A stretch of DNA of 64,000 nucleotides from Microbacterium pygmaeum (GTDB lineage Bacteria; Actinomycetota; Actinomycetes; Actinomycetales; Microbacteriaceae): positions 2,542,001-2,606,000 of the forward strand of contig NZ_LT629692.1 in NCBI RefSeq assembly GCF_900100885.1. Direction: 5' to 3'. The notes beneath the pieces are model-generated. The model ran no database searches and had not been told where the DNA came from. It saw nothing but the letters and a program-made list of their open reading frames with translations. Numbering within the stretch: the stretch's first letter is position 1; every line of letters begins with the position of its first letter. Of the stretch, positions 8,635-16,913 are shown in pieces. Made by a program: the position numbers and the translations under genes.

Positions 8635-8982
8635 ATGAGCGAGCCCTCGATCTTCACCCGCATCCTGGACGGCGAGATCCCCTCGGAGATCATCGCCGAG
8701 ACCGAGAACGTCTTCGCCATCCGCGACATCGCGCCCAAGGCGCCGGTGCATCTGCTCGTGATCCCCAAGACGGGGGAGTACCGCAACGTGGTCGAACTCG
8801 CCGCCGGCGACCCGAGCCTGCTGGCCGAGGTCGTCGGGCTCGCGAACACCGTCGCGGCGGAACACGCGGACGGGGACTTCCGACTCGTCTTCAACACCGG
8901 CGCCGGTGCCGGGCAGACGGTCTTCCACGTGCACGCCCACGTCCTCGCCGGCGAGCTGACGGAGGCGAGCCTCGGTGCCTGA
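8635..8982 (+). CDS. HIT family nucleotide hydrolase (HinT-like)
   Basis: A 115-residue histidine-triad protein. It carries HVHAHVL, the His-x-His-x-His catalytic triad near the C-terminus, plus the IFTRILDGEIPSEI N-terminus and HLLVIP strand typical of the HinT branch, which hydrolyses purine phosphoramidates and aminoacyl-adenylates. It is first in a five-gene run with phoH, ybeY, a CBS-domain membrane protein and era, and its end overlaps the phoH start by eight bases. Confidence 0.93.
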   Translation: MSEPSIFTRILDGEIPSEIIAETENVFAIRDIAPKAPVHLLVIPKTGEYRNVVELAAGDPSLLAEVVGLANTVAAEHADGDFRLVFNTGAGAGQTVFHVHAHVLAGELTEASLGA

Positions 8983-10096
8983 GCGACCCGGCGCCTCCGC
9001 GGCATCCGATCCCTCTTCCGCCCCAGGCGGCGCCGTCGTCGAACGCGTGTACGCCGACGGCGTCGCCATGGTGCAGCTGCTCGGTCCGCAGGACCGTCTG
9101 CTGCGCGTGGTCGAGAAGGAGCATCCCGGCGTGGACGTCCACGTCCGGGGGAACGAGATCACCCTCTCCGGGAGCGCGGCCGACGTCGCCGCCGCCCGGG
9201 TGCTCGTCGACGAGCTGCTGGCGATGACGAAGGCGGGCCAGAATCTCGGCCCGTCCGACGTGTCCTCCTCCAACAAGATCCTGCGCAGCGAGGGCGGTCC
9301 GCGGCCCTCCGAGGTGCTCGGCGAGGCCATCCTCTCCTCGCGAGGCAAAGTCATCCGCCCGAAGACGCTCGGACAGAAGGCGTACGTCGATGCGATCGAG
9401 GAGAACACGATCGTGTTCGGCATCGGACCGGCCGGCACCGGCAAGACGTACCTCGCGATGGCCAAGGCCGTCCAGGCGCTGCAGCGCAAGGAGGTCAGCC
9501 GCATCATCCTGACCCGCCCGGCGGTGGAGGCCGGTGAACGGCTCGGCTTCCTTCCGGGAACCCTCACCGACAAGATCGATCCGTACCTGCGCCCACTGTA
9601 CGACGCCCTCAACGAGATGATGGATCCCGAGCTGGTCCCCAAGCTGATGGCCAGCGGCACGATCGAAGTCGCGCCCCTGGCGTACATGCGCGGCCGCACC
9701 CTCAACGACTCGTTCGTCGTGCTCGATGAGGCGCAGAACACCACCCCCGAGCAGATGAAGATGTTCCTGACCCGGCTGGGCTTCGGGACGCGCATGGTGG
9801 TCACCGGCGACATCACCCAGATCGACCTGCCCCAGGGCGCGTCGGGACTCCGCCTCGTGACGCGTGTCCTCGGCAACATCGAGGACATCCATTTCGCCTA
9901 CCTGACCAGCGAGGACGTCGTGCGCCACACGCTCGTCGGGCGCATCGTCGATGCCTACACGGAGTTCGACGAGCGACGCCTGGCCGGCCGGCGCGAGCGC
10001 GACGAGGCGGCCGAGTTCGCCAATCGCGCAGATCGGCGAGGCGCGTCACGGCCGCAGAATCCCCGTGATCATCTGCCGAAACGAGGACGCTCATGA
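8975..10096 (+). CDS. phoH: PhoH family ATPase
   Basis: A 373-residue P-loop protein with Walker A GPAGTGKT, the RPAVEAGERLGFLPG segment, Walker B VVLDEAQN and the TGDITQIDLP motif, all diagnostic of PhoH (PhoL). The N-terminal 100 residues form a small KH-like domain. The exact role is unclear; the constant link with ybeY points to RNA processing and ribosome maturation. The start is GTG at 8975, inside the end of the HIT gene. It shares the ATGA junction with ybeY. Confidence 0.94.
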   Translation: MPERPGASAASDPSSAPGGAVVERVYADGVAMVQLLGPQDRLLRVVEKEHPGVDVHVRGNEITLSGSAADVAAARVLVDELLAMTKAGQNLGPSDVSSSNKILRSEGGPRPSEVLGEAILSSRGKVIRPKTLGQKAYVDAIEENTIVFGIGPAGTGKTYLAMAKAVQALQRKEVSRIILTRPAVEAGERLGFLPGTLTDKIDPYLRPLYDALNEMMDPELVPKLMASGTIEVAPLAYMRGRTLNDSFVVLDEAQNTTPEQMKMFLTRLGFGTRMVVTGDITQIDLPQGASGLRLVTRVLGNIEDIHFAYLTSEDVVRHTLVGRIVDAYTEFDERRLAGRRERDEAAEFANRADRRGASRPQNPRDHLPKRGRS

Positions 10097-10563
10097 CGAT
10101 CGAGATCAGCAATGAGTCCGGGTTCGCGGCGGACGAGACCGTCCTGCTCCGCCTGATGGAGCACAACCTCGCCGAGCTGCACGTGAGCGCGGACGCCGAT
10201 GTGGCGATCCTGCTCGTGGACGAGGGCGCGATGGAGGCCCTGCACGTGCAGTGGATGGACGAGCCGGGCCCGACGGACGTGCTCAGCTTTCCGATGGACG
10301 AGCTCCGCCCGGGCACCGAGGACATGCCGACCCCCGCGGGTCTGCTCGGCGACATCGTGCTGTGCCCGCAGGTCGCCGAGACCCAGGCCGTCGCCGCCAA
10401 GCACTCGACGATGGACGAGCTGATCCTGCTCACCACGCACGGCCTCCTGCATCTCCTCGGCTTCGACCACGCCGAACCGGAGGAGAAGCGCGAGATGTTC
10501 GGTCTGCAGACCGAGCTCATCATGAGCTTCCACGTGGCCGAACGCCGTCGAAATCGCGCATGA
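10093..10563 (+). CDS. ybeY: rRNA maturation RNase YbeY
   Basis: A 156-residue single-domain metalloprotein. The zinc site HGLLHLLGFDH (His-x3-His-x5-His) is intact, as is the upstream PTDVLSFPMDE. YbeY is an endoribonuclease needed for 16S rRNA 3'-end maturation and late 70S quality control. The start overlaps the phoH stop as ATGA and its stop overlaps the next start as ATGA, so phoH, ybeY and the CBS protein are translationally coupled. Confidence 0.96.
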   Translation: MTIEISNESGFAADETVLLRLMEHNLAELHVSADADVAILLVDEGAMEALHVQWMDEPGPTDVLSFPMDELRPGTEDMPTPAGLLGDIVLCPQVAETQAVAAKHSTMDELILLTTHGLLHLLGFDHAEPEEKREMFGLQTELIMSFHVAERRRNRA

Positions 10564-11903
10564 CCGCGGCGCTGCTCCTGGTCGCCGCGGTCCTGCTGAT
10601 CGCCTTCGGCGGCCTGATGGCTGCGATCGACGCGGCGCTGGGCGTCACCTCGCGCGGCGACCTCGCCGATCTCGCGATGGGCGGGCGCAACGCCGCGTCG
10701 CTGCGCAAGATCGCCGACGATCCCGAAGCGCATGCGAACGCGGTCGTGTTCATCCGCATCCTCGCCGAAACGGCGGCCGCGGTGCTGGTCACCGTCGCCT
10801 TCACCATCCTGTTCGACAGCATCTGGTGGGCGATGCTGGCCGCCGCGGTCCTGATGACCGGGATCTCGTTCGTCGTGGTCGGCGCGAGCCCCCGCACCGT
10901 CGGACGCCAGCACGCGAAGGGGCTGCTGCGCGGGGCGGCTCCGGTCATCCGAGGTGTCCGGATCTTCCTCGGCCCGCTGGCGCACGGCCTGGTGGCACTC
11001 GGCAACCGCGTCACCCCCGGCGTGGCACGCGGGTCGTCCTTCGCCTCCGAGGAGCAGCTGCTCAGCATCATCGACGAGGCCGCCGAGAACGAGCTCATCG
11101 AAGAGGACGATCGTGAGCTGATCCACTCGGTGTTCGACTTCACGGATACGTTCGTGCGGGCGGTGATGGTGCCGCGGACCGACATGGTGACGGTGGATGC
11201 CTCGTCGTCGACGCGCGCCGCGATGTCGATCTTCCTCGACAACGGCGTCTCGCGGATCCCGATCGTCGACGATGACGCCGACGACGTCGTCGGGGTGCTC
11301 TACCTGAAGGACCTCGTGCAGTTCGGCTTCCGCGACGAGGACGGCTGGCGCGACGCGCCGATCACCCGCATCGCGCGGCCGGCGGTGTTCGTGCCCGAAT
11401 CGATGAAGGCGGAGACGCTGCTCCAGCAGATGAAGCGCGACGCCGTGCACGTCTGCCTCGTCATCGACGAGTACGGCGGGGTGTCCGGTCTGATCACCCT
11501 CGAGGACCTGATCGAGGAGCTAGTCGGCGAGATCGCCGATGAGTACGATCCCCGCGCCGACGAGGTCGTGGAGCTCGAGCCCGGACGCTTCCGTGTCAGC
11601 GCACGGCTCGGTCTGGACGAGGTCGGCGACCTCTTCGGCCTCGAACTCGAGGACGAGGACGTCGATTCGGTCGGCGGACTCCTCGGCAAGGCGCTGGGTC
11701 GCGTGCCGCAGCCGGGATCGACCGCCGAGTACGAGGGCCTGGTGATGACCGGTGGTGCCTCTCGCGGCCGGGGCCGTGGCCTGGCGACGGTGTTCGTCGA
11801 GCGAAGCGATGCCGCGCCGCAGACCGAGGAAGCGACGACCACCCGCGCACCGCGCACGGGTGAGATCCGAGTCGCCAGGAGCGGCTCCAGGAGAGGCGAC
11901 TGA
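10560..11903 (+). CDS. Hemolysin-family CNNM/CBS-domain membrane protein
   Basis: A 447-residue protein. An N-terminal CNNM-type membrane domain (helices from LLLVAAVLLIAFGGLMAA and ILAETAAAVLVTVAFTILF onward) is followed by two CBS motifs (MVPRTDMVTVDAS; VCLVIDEYGGVSGLITLEDL) and a C-terminal CorC_HlyC domain (DEVVELEPGRFRVSARLGLD). Relatives export or regulate Mg2+/Co2+; the name hemolysin is historical. The start ATG at 10560 overlaps the ybeY stop. The position between ybeY and era is conserved in many bacteria. Confidence 0.9.
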   Translation: MTAALLLVAAVLLIAFGGLMAAIDAALGVTSRGDLADLAMGGRNAASLRKIADDPEAHANAVVFIRILAETAAAVLVTVAFTILFDSIWWAMLAAAVLMTGISFVVVGASPRTVGRQHAKGLLRGAAPVIRGVRIFLGPLAHGLVALGNRVTPGVARGSSFASEEQLLSIIDEAAENELIEEDDRELIHSVFDFTDTFVRAVMVPRTDMVTVDASSSTRAAMSIFLDNGVSRIPIVDDDADDVVGVLYLKDLVQFGFRDEDGWRDAPITRIARPAVFVPESMKAETLLQQMKRDAVHVCLVIDEYGGVSGLITLEDLIEELVGEIADEYDPRADEVVELEPGRFRVSARLGLDEVGDLFGLELEDEDVDSVGGLLGKALGRVPQPGSTAEYEGLVMTGGASRGRGRGLATVFVERSDAAPQTEEATTTRAPRTGEIRVARSGSRRGD

Positions 11904-12808
11904 TGCCCACCGAGTCCCCGGAGCATCGATCCGGCTTCGTCACCTTCGTCGGCAGGCCCAACGTCGGCAAGTCGACGCTCACGAACGCGCTCGTCGGCGA
12001 GAAGGTCGCGATCACCAGCGACAAGCCGCAGACGACCAGGCGCGCGATCCGCGGCATCCTGAACCGTCCCGAAGGCCAGCTGGTGATCGTGGACACACCG
12101 GGCATCCATCGCCCGCGCACCCTCCTCGGAGAGCGTCTGAACCATCTCGTCGAGCAGGTGCTCGGCGATGTCGATGTCATCGGACTCTGCGTGCCGGCCA
12201 CCGAGAAGGTCGGCCCCGGCGACCGGCGGATCGCGGAATCGCTGGACGGCTACCGTCGCGCGAAGAAGGTCGCCATCGTGACGAAGACGGACGCGGCATC
12301 CCGCGAGCAGGTCACCGAACGGCTGCTGGAAGTCGACGCGCTCCGCGAGGACTGGGACGCCGTGATTCCGCTGTCTGCGCTGACCCACGAGCAGCTGGAC
12401 GTCCTCACGTCCGAGCTGCTGAGCCTGATGCCGACCGGTCCCGCGCTGTACGAGGAGGGCGTGGTCACCGACGAGTCGCTCGAGGACCGCATCGCCGAGA
12501 TCATCCGCGAGGCGGCGCTGGAGGGCGTGAGAGACGAACTCCCGCACTCGATCGCTGTCACGATCGAGGACATGGCCACGCGCGAGACCGGTTCGATGAC
12601 CGACATCCACGCCAACATCGTGGTGGAGCGCGACAGCCAGAAAGCGATCATCATCGGTCACAAGGGCTCGAGGCTCGCCGACGTCGGGCGTCGCGCCCGC
12701 GCCGGCATCGAGCCGCTGGTCGGCACGAACGTCTTCCTGAAACTGCACGTGCGCGTGGCCAAGGAATGGCAGCGGGATCCGAAGCAGCTGGGCCGCCTGG
12801 GCTTCTGA
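11903..12808 (+). CDS. era: GTPase Era
   Basis: A 301-residue GTPase with GRPNVGKST at residues 17-25, an effector loop with QTTRR, G3 VDTPGIHRPR, G4 TKTD and a C-terminal KH domain (AIIIGHKGSRLADVG). Era binds the 3' end of 16S rRNA and checks 30S assembly. The start forms a TGATG overlap with the stop of the CBS protein. It closes the HIT-phoH-ybeY-CBS-era operon; together with ybeY this is a ribosome-assembly unit. Confidence 0.97.
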   Translation: MPTESPEHRSGFVTFVGRPNVGKSTLTNALVGEKVAITSDKPQTTRRAIRGILNRPEGQLVIVDTPGIHRPRTLLGERLNHLVEQVLGDVDVIGLCVPATEKVGPGDRRIAESLDGYRRAKKVAIVTKTDAASREQVTERLLEVDALREDWDAVIPLSALTHEQLDVLTSELLSLMPTGPALYEEGVVTDESLEDRIAEIIREAALEGVRDELPHSIAVTIEDMATRETGSMTDIHANIVVERDSQKAIIIGHKGSRLADVGRRARAGIEPLVGTNVFLKLHVRVAKEWQRDPKQLGRLGF

Positions 12809-12838
12809 GGCCGGTTCGCGCGGTCGCGGGCACGGGTG

Positions 12839-12844
12839 TAACCT
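12839..12844 (+). promoter_or_regulatory. -10 element for the leuA leader transcript
   Basis: TAACCT ends six bases before the leader-peptide ATG at 12851, so the leader peptide itself appears to be leaderless. Confidence 0.5.
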
Positions 12845-12850
12845 GGCTCC

Positions 12851-12901
12851 ATGCGCTTCGGCCGGCTCCTTCTTAGCCGCCGCGACGAGTCCTCGATCTA
12901 G
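12851..12901 (+). CDS. Leucine leader peptide upstream of leuA
   Basis: A 16-codon reading frame, MRFGRLLLSRRDESSI, with three consecutive Leu codons (CTC CTT CTT, 12866-12874), ends 62 bases before leuA. Immediately after the Leu codons an inverted repeat begins (12880-12889 pairs with 12909-12918). A ribosome stalled at the Leu codons would cover the left arm and change the fold. Regulatory leader peptides before leuA have been proposed in other actinobacteria, as I recall. There is no U-run after the hairpin, so control may be on translation or rho-dependent. The peptide is inferred, not proven. Confidence 0.7.
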   Translation: MRFGRLLLSRRDESSI

Positions 12902-12918
12902 GGCCCTCCTCGTCGCGG
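12880..12918 (+). promoter_or_regulatory. leuA attenuator-like hairpin
   Basis: CCGCGACGAG at 12880-12889 is the exact complement of 12909-12918, with a 19-base loop. A competing pairing, GGGCC (12901-12905) with GGCCC (12930-12934), uses the loop and closes nearer to the leuA start. The two folds are mutually exclusive or form a pseudoknot. Confidence 0.6.
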
Positions 12919-12963
12919 AGCTTCGTGTCGGCCCCCCTCATCTGACGAGAGACAAGCGACATC

Positions 12964-14724
12964 ATGAAGAACACCCAGAAGACCTCAGGCATGCCGGTCC
13001 ACAAGTACCGGCCGTACTCCGAGCAGATCGCCGTGCATCTGCCGGACCGCACGTGGCCGGATGCCCGGATCACGGCCGCTCCCAGATGGTGCGCGGTCGA
13101 TCTCCGCGACGGCAACCAGGCCCTCATCGACCCGATGAGCCCCGAGCGCAAGCGCATCATGTTCGAACTGCTCGTCGGCATGGGCTACAAGGAGATCGAG
13201 GTCGGCTTCCCGAGCGCGAGCCAGACCGACTTCGACTTCGTCCGCCAGCTCATCGAGGACGACCTCATCCCCGACGACGTCACGATCCAGGTCCTGACGC
13301 AGGCGCGCGAGCACCTGATCGAGCGGACGTACGAGTCGATCGCCGGCGCCAAGCAGGCGATCGTGCACCTCTACAACTCCACGAGCATCCTGCAGCGCGA
13401 GGTCGTGTTCCGCACCGACAGGCAGGGCATCATCGACATCGCCCTGGAGGGCGCACGCCTCTGCCGGAAGTTCGAGCAGCGCATCCCGCAGACGACCGTC
13501 TACTACGAGTACTCGCCGGAGAGCTACACCGGGACCGAGCTCGAATTCGCGGTGGACATCTGCAACCAGGTCATCGAGATCTTCGAGCCGACGCCGGAGC
13601 GCAAGGTGATCATCAACCTGCCGGCGACCGTCGAGATGGCAACACCCAACGTGTACGCCGACTCGATCGAGTGGATGAGCAGACGCCTCGCGCACCGCGA
13701 GAACATCATCCTGTCCCTGCACCCGCACAACGACCGCGGCACCGCCATCGCGGCCGCCGAACTCGGCTACATGGCCGGGGCCGACCGCATCGAGGGCTGC
13801 CTCTTCGGCAACGGCGAGCGCACCGGCAACGTGGACATCGTGGCGCTCGGCATCAACCTGCTCACGCAGGGGATCGACCCGCAGATCGATTTCAGCGACA
13901 TCGATCAGGTCAAGCGCACCGCCGAGTACTGCAACCAGCTGCCGGTGCACGAGCGCAGCCCCTGGGCCGGCGACCTCGTCTTCACCGCCTTCAGCGGCTC
14001 GCATCAGGACGCGATCAAGAAGGGCTTCGAGGCGATGGATGACCGCGCCGCCGAAGAAGGCGTGTCGGTCGACGAGCTCGAGTGGGCCGTGCCGTACCTC
14101 CCGATCGACCCGAAGGACCTGGGGCGCTCCTACGAAGCGGTGATCCGGGTGAACTCGCAGTCCGGCAAGGGCGGCGTCGCCTACCTGCTCAAGAGCGACC
14201 ACGCCCTGGATCTCCCGCGCAAGCTCCAGATCGAGTTCTCGGGGGTGGTGCAGGCCAAGACCGACGCCGAAGGCGGCGAGGTCACCAGCGACCAGATCTG
14301 GCGCATCTTCACCGACGAGTACCTGCCCGCCGCGGTGGCCGAAGAGCGATGGGGCCGGTTCGAACTGTTCTCCACCCGTACGCAGAGCGATCTGGCCGGT
14401 GACGTCGCACTCGAGGTGTCGCTGCGCGACGGAGACGAGCGGGTCGAGGCATCCGGTCATGGCAACGGCCCGATCGCGGCGTTCCTGAGCATCATGAGCG
14501 AACGCGGCTTCGAGGTGCAGCTCTACGACTACGTCGAGCACACGCTCAGCGCCGGTGGCGACGCGCAGGCGGCCGCCTACGTCGAGCTCAATGTCGAGGG
14601 CGAGCGACTGTGGGGCGTCGGCATCGACGGTGACATCTCCACAGCCTCGCTCAAGGCGATCGTGTCGTGTGTGAACCGGGCGATCCGCACCCGGCAGACC
14701 GCTGCCGAGCTGGCCGGGGTCTAG
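12964..14724 (+). CDS. leuA: 2-isopropylmalate synthase
   Basis: A 586-residue enzyme for the first committed step of leucine synthesis: acetyl-CoA plus 2-oxoisovalerate gives 2-isopropylmalate. The TIM-barrel catalytic domain shows WCAVDLRDGNQAL, GFPSASQTDFD, SLHPHNDRGTA and GNGERTGNVD; the C-terminal LeuA regulatory domain (about 430-580) binds leucine for feedback control. Length and the N-terminal YRPY segment fit the long actinobacterial form. It stands alone behind a leader peptide. Its TAG stop overlaps the stop codon of the convergent membrane protein gene in a CTAG. Confidence 0.97.
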   Translation: MKNTQKTSGMPVHKYRPYSEQIAVHLPDRTWPDARITAAPRWCAVDLRDGNQALIDPMSPERKRIMFELLVGMGYKEIEVGFPSASQTDFDFVRQLIEDDLIPDDVTIQVLTQAREHLIERTYESIAGAKQAIVHLYNSTSILQREVVFRTDRQGIIDIALEGARLCRKFEQRIPQTTVYYEYSPESYTGTELEFAVDICNQVIEIFEPTPERKVIINLPATVEMATPNVYADSIEWMSRRLAHRENIILSLHPHNDRGTAIAAAELGYMAGADRIEGCLFGNGERTGNVDIVALGINLLTQGIDPQIDFSDIDQVKRTAEYCNQLPVHERSPWAGDLVFTAFSGSHQDAIKKGFEAMDDRAAEEGVSVDELEWAVPYLPIDPKDLGRSYEAVIRVNSQSGKGGVAYLLKSDHALDLPRKLQIEFSGVVQAKTDAEGGEVTSDQIWRIFTDEYLPAAVAEERWGRFELFSTRTQSDLAGDVALEVSLRDGDERVEASGHGNGPIAAFLSIMSERGFEVQLYDYVEHTLSAGGDAQAAAYVELNVEGERLWGVGIDGDISTASLKAIVSCVNRAIRTRQTAAELAGV

Positions 14725-15383
14725 CCGATCGTGTGCCGCGTGCCGGCCGGCGCGGCGTCCGCAGGGATGTCGCGCCGGCTGAGCAGCGCGGCCGTCAGGA
14801 AGCACAGCGCGCCCAGGAGCGTCCCGAGATTCGCCCAGAACAGGCTGATCAGGCTGCCGCTCTCCGGGATCGTGTACGCGCCGACGGCCGAGATGCCGAA
14901 GAACACCGAGCCCGCCATGTTCAGCCAGGTGCAGCGCCAGCTGCGCGCGCTCGGATCCCACAGGCCGTCCCGCTCGGTGGTCGCGACGACCGCGAATGCG
15001 CTGGCCACCAGGAAGCAGATGGACCCGAACGCATCGGGTCGCCATCCGTCTCCGACCCGGGTCTGATCGTTCGCTGCGGTGATCAGCGCCTCGGTCGTGC
15101 TGATGTTGAAGAAGATCGTGCCGGCGAATTGCACGGCCGAGGCCCACCAGTCCGCGCGATCGGCGCGATTCGTGTCCGACCGCGGCGGGCGGCGTCCGCT
15201 GAGCGCGAGTTGGATGAATGCGGCGAGCGTGAAGAAGATCGCGCCCACGAAGAAGGTGAGGTTCGTCACGACGCCACCGGCGGCCTGCGCGTAGAACGGG
15301 ATCGCCCCCGTGGCGAAGAACAGCGATCCGACGGCGAATCCCCACGCCTCGCGTCGGAGCCGGATGCTGCGGGACGGCGCCAT
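14721..15383 (-). CDS. Predicted multi-pass membrane protein (possibly YrhK-like)
   Basis: A 220-residue protein with about six hydrophobic helices (for example AWGFAVGSLFFATGAIPFY, LTFFVGAIFFTLAAFIQLAL, AFGSICFLVASAFAVVA, LGTLLGALCFLTAALL). The repeated G-S-x-x-F-x-x-G/A pattern in paired helices resembles YrhK-type domains, but I am not sure. No function can be assigned. The start at 15383 is supported by a TATCCT hexamer six bases upstream. It is convergent with leuA and divergent from the glutamate decarboxylase gene. Confidence 0.75.
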   Translation of the reverse strand: MAPSRSIRLRREAWGFAVGSLFFATGAIPFYAQAAGGVVTNLTFFVGAIFFTLAAFIQLALSGRRPPRSDTNRADRADWWASAVQFAGTIFFNISTTEALITAANDQTRVGDGWRPDAFGSICFLVASAFAVVATTERDGLWDPSARSWRCTWLNMAGSVFFGISAVGAYTIPESGSLISLFWANLGTLLGALCFLTAALLSRRDIPADAAPAGTRHTIG

Positions 15384-15389
15384 GCTCCG

Positions 15390-15395
15390 AGGATA
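15390..15395 (-). promoter_or_regulatory. -10 element, leaderless, for the membrane protein gene
   Basis: TATCCT on the minus strand, six bases before the ATG at 15383. Confidence 0.5.
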
Positions 15396-15455
15396 CGGGC
15401 GTGCACGGAGGCAACCTCACCCACGGAGTATGAAGTCCGGCGTCGACGAGGCCCC

Positions 15456-15461
15456 TACCAT
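15456..15461 (+). promoter_or_regulatory. -10 element, leaderless, for the glutamate decarboxylase gene
   Basis: TACCAT ends six bases before the ATG at 15468. Confidence 0.45.
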
Positions 15462-15467
15462 GAGGCC

Positions 15468-16892
15468 ATGACCACCCCCGACGAGCACATCCGCCGCAGC
15501 GAACGTCGACACGCTTTCACCGGCATCGGCGACCAGAATCAGCTCAATCCGCTGTTCGCGCGCGAGGGCGAGGCGACGGACTTCCCGCTCAACGCCCTGC
15601 CTGCGGGGGAGTCGCTCCCCGAGACGGCGTACCAGGTGGTGCACGACGAGGCCATGCTCGACGGCAACTCGCGCCTGAACCTCGCGACCTTCGTGGGCAC
15701 GTGGATGGACCCGCACGCCGACCGACTGTACGCCGAGACGGCCGACAAGAACATGGTGGACAAGGACGAGTACCCGCAGACGGCGGCGATCGAGACGCGC
15801 TGCTGGAAGATGATCGCAACGCTGTGGAACGCTCCCGATGCCGAGCTGGCGATCGGGACCTCGACGATCGGCTCGTCCGAGGCCTGCATGCTCGGCGGAC
15901 TCGCACTCAAGCGCCGCTGGCAGCTGGCCAGGCGTGCCGCGGGGAAGTCGACCGAGAAGCCCAACCTGATCCTCTCCAGCGCGGTGCAGGTGTGCTGGGA
16001 GAAGTTCTGCAACTACTGGGACGTCGAACCGCGCTATGTGCCGATCACCGACGAGCACAAGTGCCTCGACGGCTTCGAACTGGAGAACTACGTCGACGAG
16101 AACACGATCGGGGTGGTGGCCATCATGGGCGTGACCTACACCGGCGTGTACGAGCCGGTCGCCGAGATCGCCGCCGCCCTGGATCGCATCCAGGCCGAGA
16201 CGGGCCTGGACATCCCCATCCACGTCGACGGCGCCTCCGGCGGCATGATCGCCCCGTTCCTGCAGCCCGACCTGCCGTGGGACTTCCGCGTGGAGCGTGT
16301 CGCCTCGATCAGCACCTCGGCGCACAAGTACGGTCTCGTGTACCCGGGACTCGGCTGGGTGGTCTGGCGCACCGTGTCGGACCTGCCGAAGGAGCTCGTC
16401 TTCGACGTGACCTACCTCGGCGGTCACATGCCGAGCTTCGCCCTGAACTTCTCCCGCCCGGGGGCGCAGGTGCTGCTGCAGTACTACCTGTTCCTGCGGC
16501 TCGGATGGGACGGGTACTACAAGGTGCAGAAGGCCTCTCAGGACGTCGCGGTGTATCTGGCCGGGGAGATCGGGCGGATGCCGGCATTCGACCTCTGGAA
16601 CGACGGCACCGACATCCCCGTCTTCGCATGGCAGCTGACCAAAGGCCACACCGACAAGTGGAACCTCTACCACCTCTCCGAGCGGCTGCGGCTGAAGGGC
16701 TGGCTCATCCCCGCGTACCCGATGCCCGACAACCTGACGGATGTGGTGGTGCAGCGCATCGTCGTGCGCAACGGCCTGAGCCGCAACCTCGCCGAGAGCC
16801 TGGTGCTGGACATCCAGGATGCGGTCGCCTACCTCGACGCGCTGGAATCGCCCATGCCGACGGAGGGTCTCACGCACGCGTTCGCGCACTGA
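15468..16892 (+). CDS. gadB: Glutamate decarboxylase
   Basis: A 474-residue PLP enzyme converting L-glutamate to GABA and CO2 with proton consumption, used in acid resistance or GABA metabolism. It shows the GadB-specific NLATFVGTWMD segment, IGTSTIGSSEA, the HVDGASGGMIAPF strand and the PLP lysine in SAHKYGLV (about K287). The C-terminus ends THAFAH with a terminal histidine, reminiscent of the C-terminal tail whose histidine gates the E. coli enzyme at neutral pH. No gadC antiporter lies nearby. The start at 15468 is preferred over far-upstream starts because the family begins here and a -10 element sits six bases upstream. Confidence 0.93.
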   Translation: MTTPDEHIRRSERRHAFTGIGDQNQLNPLFAREGEATDFPLNALPAGESLPETAYQVVHDEAMLDGNSRLNLATFVGTWMDPHADRLYAETADKNMVDKDEYPQTAAIETRCWKMIATLWNAPDAELAIGTSTIGSSEACMLGGLALKRRWQLARRAAGKSTEKPNLILSSAVQVCWEKFCNYWDVEPRYVPITDEHKCLDGFELENYVDENTIGVVAIMGVTYTGVYEPVAEIAAALDRIQAETGLDIPIHVDGASGGMIAPFLQPDLPWDFRVERVASISTSAHKYGLVYPGLGWVVWRTVSDLPKELVFDVTYLGGHMPSFALNFSRPGAQVLLQYYLFLRLGWDGYYKVQKASQDVAVYLAGEIGRMPAFDLWNDGTDIPVFAWQLTKGHTDKWNLYHLSERLRLKGWLIPAYPMPDNLTDVVVQRIVVRNGLSRNLAESLVLDIQDAVAYLDALESPMPTEGLTHAFAH

Positions 16893-16894
16893 GT

Positions 16895-16913
16895 CCCTTC
16901 GGGATGCTCAGGG
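16895..16913. repeat. Short dispersed-repeat-like 19-mer between gadB and the TRIC gene
   Basis: CCCTTCGGGATGCTCAGGG matches the complement of the 19-mer inside rnpB (39471-39489) at 14 of 19 positions: CCCTTCG, then GCTC, then GGG. It overlaps the stop codon of the TRIC-like gene. It could be one member of a small dispersed repeat family or a weak terminator hairpin. Confidence 0.45.

Noticed and set aside
12985..15420. Very long open frame antisense to leuA (over 800 codons)
   Set aside because: leuA on the other strand is a textbook match over its full length. High GC leaves long stop-free frames antisense to real genes. The composition (Arg, Asp, His, Val) is that of a shadow frame.
16895..16913. 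Strong terminator between gadB and the TRIC gene
   Set aside because: The inverted parts are short and interrupted, without a T-run. It is listed as a repeat-like element instead.
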